Below, one piece after another: positions 5,879-6,490 of a stretch of DNA of 6,490 nt. The stretch comes from Thermoplasmata archaeon (GTDB taxonomy: Archaea; Thermoplasmatota; Thermoplasmata; Lutacidiplasmatales; UBA184): NCBI GenBank assembly GCA_013044425.1, contig JABEUK010000083.1, forward strand, positions 1 to 6,490, given 5' to 3'. The translations under genes and the position numbers were made by a program. The stretch's first letter is position 1, and every line of letters starts with the position of its first letter. A model generated the notes under the pieces. The model was not told the DNA's origin, did not search any database, and saw only the letters and a program-made list of their open reading frames with translations.

Positions 5879-6490
5879 CTAGACCGCCGTGACCGTGAAC
5901 TTCGACACCCGGATGCCCGCGGCCGCAACGGCCAGCAGGCGGATCCCTACCGCCAGCAAGGCGATCGAAATGATGAGCCAGACGAGGACGGGGCCGAACG
6001 CCGGATAGATCAGTGCTAGGATACCGAAGATGAGCACGATGATCCCGAACAGGATCGAGACCCCGCGGATCCAACCGGGGAGCTCGGGAACCATGCCGAC
6101 GACGAGCAGGAAGATCCCTTCCAGGGTCAAGGCAAGCCCGACCACGATCCAAAGCAACGTGAGCGCCGTGTAACCGCCGACCGTGGTGTTGAACGCCACG
6201 GGGAGGATCGCGAGGATGGCGAGAATGATGACGAGGACTCCGATGGCGACGCGAACACTCCGGGAAGCGGAGCTCGCTCCTTCCGCCGCGCTGGCGCCCG
6301 AGACGAGGTTGCCGAGCCCAATGACGAACAGCGCGATGATGACCAGCCACTGCAGGAAGCCGATCGCAAAGTAGCCGCTACCACCGTTGAGCCCATAGTT
6401 CAACCCCGAATAGAGTAGCGAGATGGCGATGACCAGGCAGATCGCCCCGAAGACCCCGAAGATCGCTCGGGAGCCGCTATCCAGCGACTC
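5879..6490 (-). CDS. HdeD/DUF308-like membrane protein, 5' end outside the window
   Basis: At least 203 residues are visible; the frame is open to the window edge. The in-frame codons between 6404 and 6490 encode ESLDSGSR and then a helix (AIFGVFGAICLVIAIS), so a TTG at 6403 or the ATG at 6396 would remove the first membrane helix and is unlikely to be the true start. Six helices are seen in all, again as three two-helix repeats: the first is cut near the edge, then SRSVRVAIGVLVIILA and WIRGVSILFGIIVLIF begin repeats two and three. It shares IFLL and, a little later, LPGWxRG with the downstream paralog (PELPGWIRG here, GPLPGWQRG there), which supports gene duplication. It lacks the Pro/Gly tail, ending in FTVTAV. 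The role is unknown: a membrane protein of the HdeD class. Confidence 0.8.
   Translation of the reverse strand, partial: ESLDSGSRAIFGVFGAICLVIAISLLYSGLNYGLNGGSGYFAIGFLQWLVIIALFVIGLGNLVSGASAAEGASSASRSVRVAIGVLVIILAILAILPVAFNTTVGGYTALTLLWIVVGLALTLEGIFLLVVGMVPELPGWIRGVSILFGIIVLIFGILALIYPAFGPVLVWLIISIALLAVGIRLLAVAAAGIRVSKFTVTAV

Noticed and set aside
5848..5928. Extended N-terminus for the downstream DUF308 gene starting at 5928
   Set aside because: It overlaps the end of the upstream gene, adds an Arg/Ser-rich segment, and ignores the perfect Shine-Dalgarno before the ATG at 5847.

Overview
The window is GC-rich with high-GC codon usage and looks archaeal, plausibly an uncultured high-GC Thermoplasmatota-type genome. 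This assignment is tentative. It rests on a cytosolic GH15 glucoamylase resembling those of Thermoplasma relatives, BRE/TATA-like AT-rich islands placed for leaderless or short-leader transcripts, clear Shine-Dalgarno sites on internal operon genes, and an archaeal-style TnpB tail. No rRNA or tRNA gene is present to settle it.

The left end (1-1353) is a mobile-element scar. A complete IS5-superfamily insertion sequence (246-1353) has 16-bp near-perfect inverted ends and one intact DDE transposase read leftward. It abuts what reads as the last part of an IS200/IS605-type tnpB gene (12-245) and that element's GC-rich right-end hairpin (27-48). The rest of tnpB is not seen on the other side of the IS, so the older element is degraded, and the window edge hides what lies further left.

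The centre (1363-3158) is a two-gene rightward operon: an ABC-2-type multispanning permease followed 9 bp later by its ATPase, giving a putative exporter. Its likely promoter starts only about 10 bp from the right end of the IS. A 40-bp convergent gap with a small hairpin and a 14-bp perfect palindrome separates the operon from the leftward genes.

The right part (3199-6490) is read leftward. Two adjacent HdeD/DUF308-like six-helix membrane proteins are tandem paralogs in one operon; the upstream one runs off the window edge. After a 102-bp gap comes a 621-residue intracellular GH15 glucoamylase (or related alpha-glucosidase) with both catalytic glutamates. The gene content is mostly ordinary. 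The points most worth a second look are the nested mobile elements and the IS sitting against the ABC operon promoter. No CRISPR array, defence system or RNA gene beyond the possible TnpB guide-RNA remnant could be supported.
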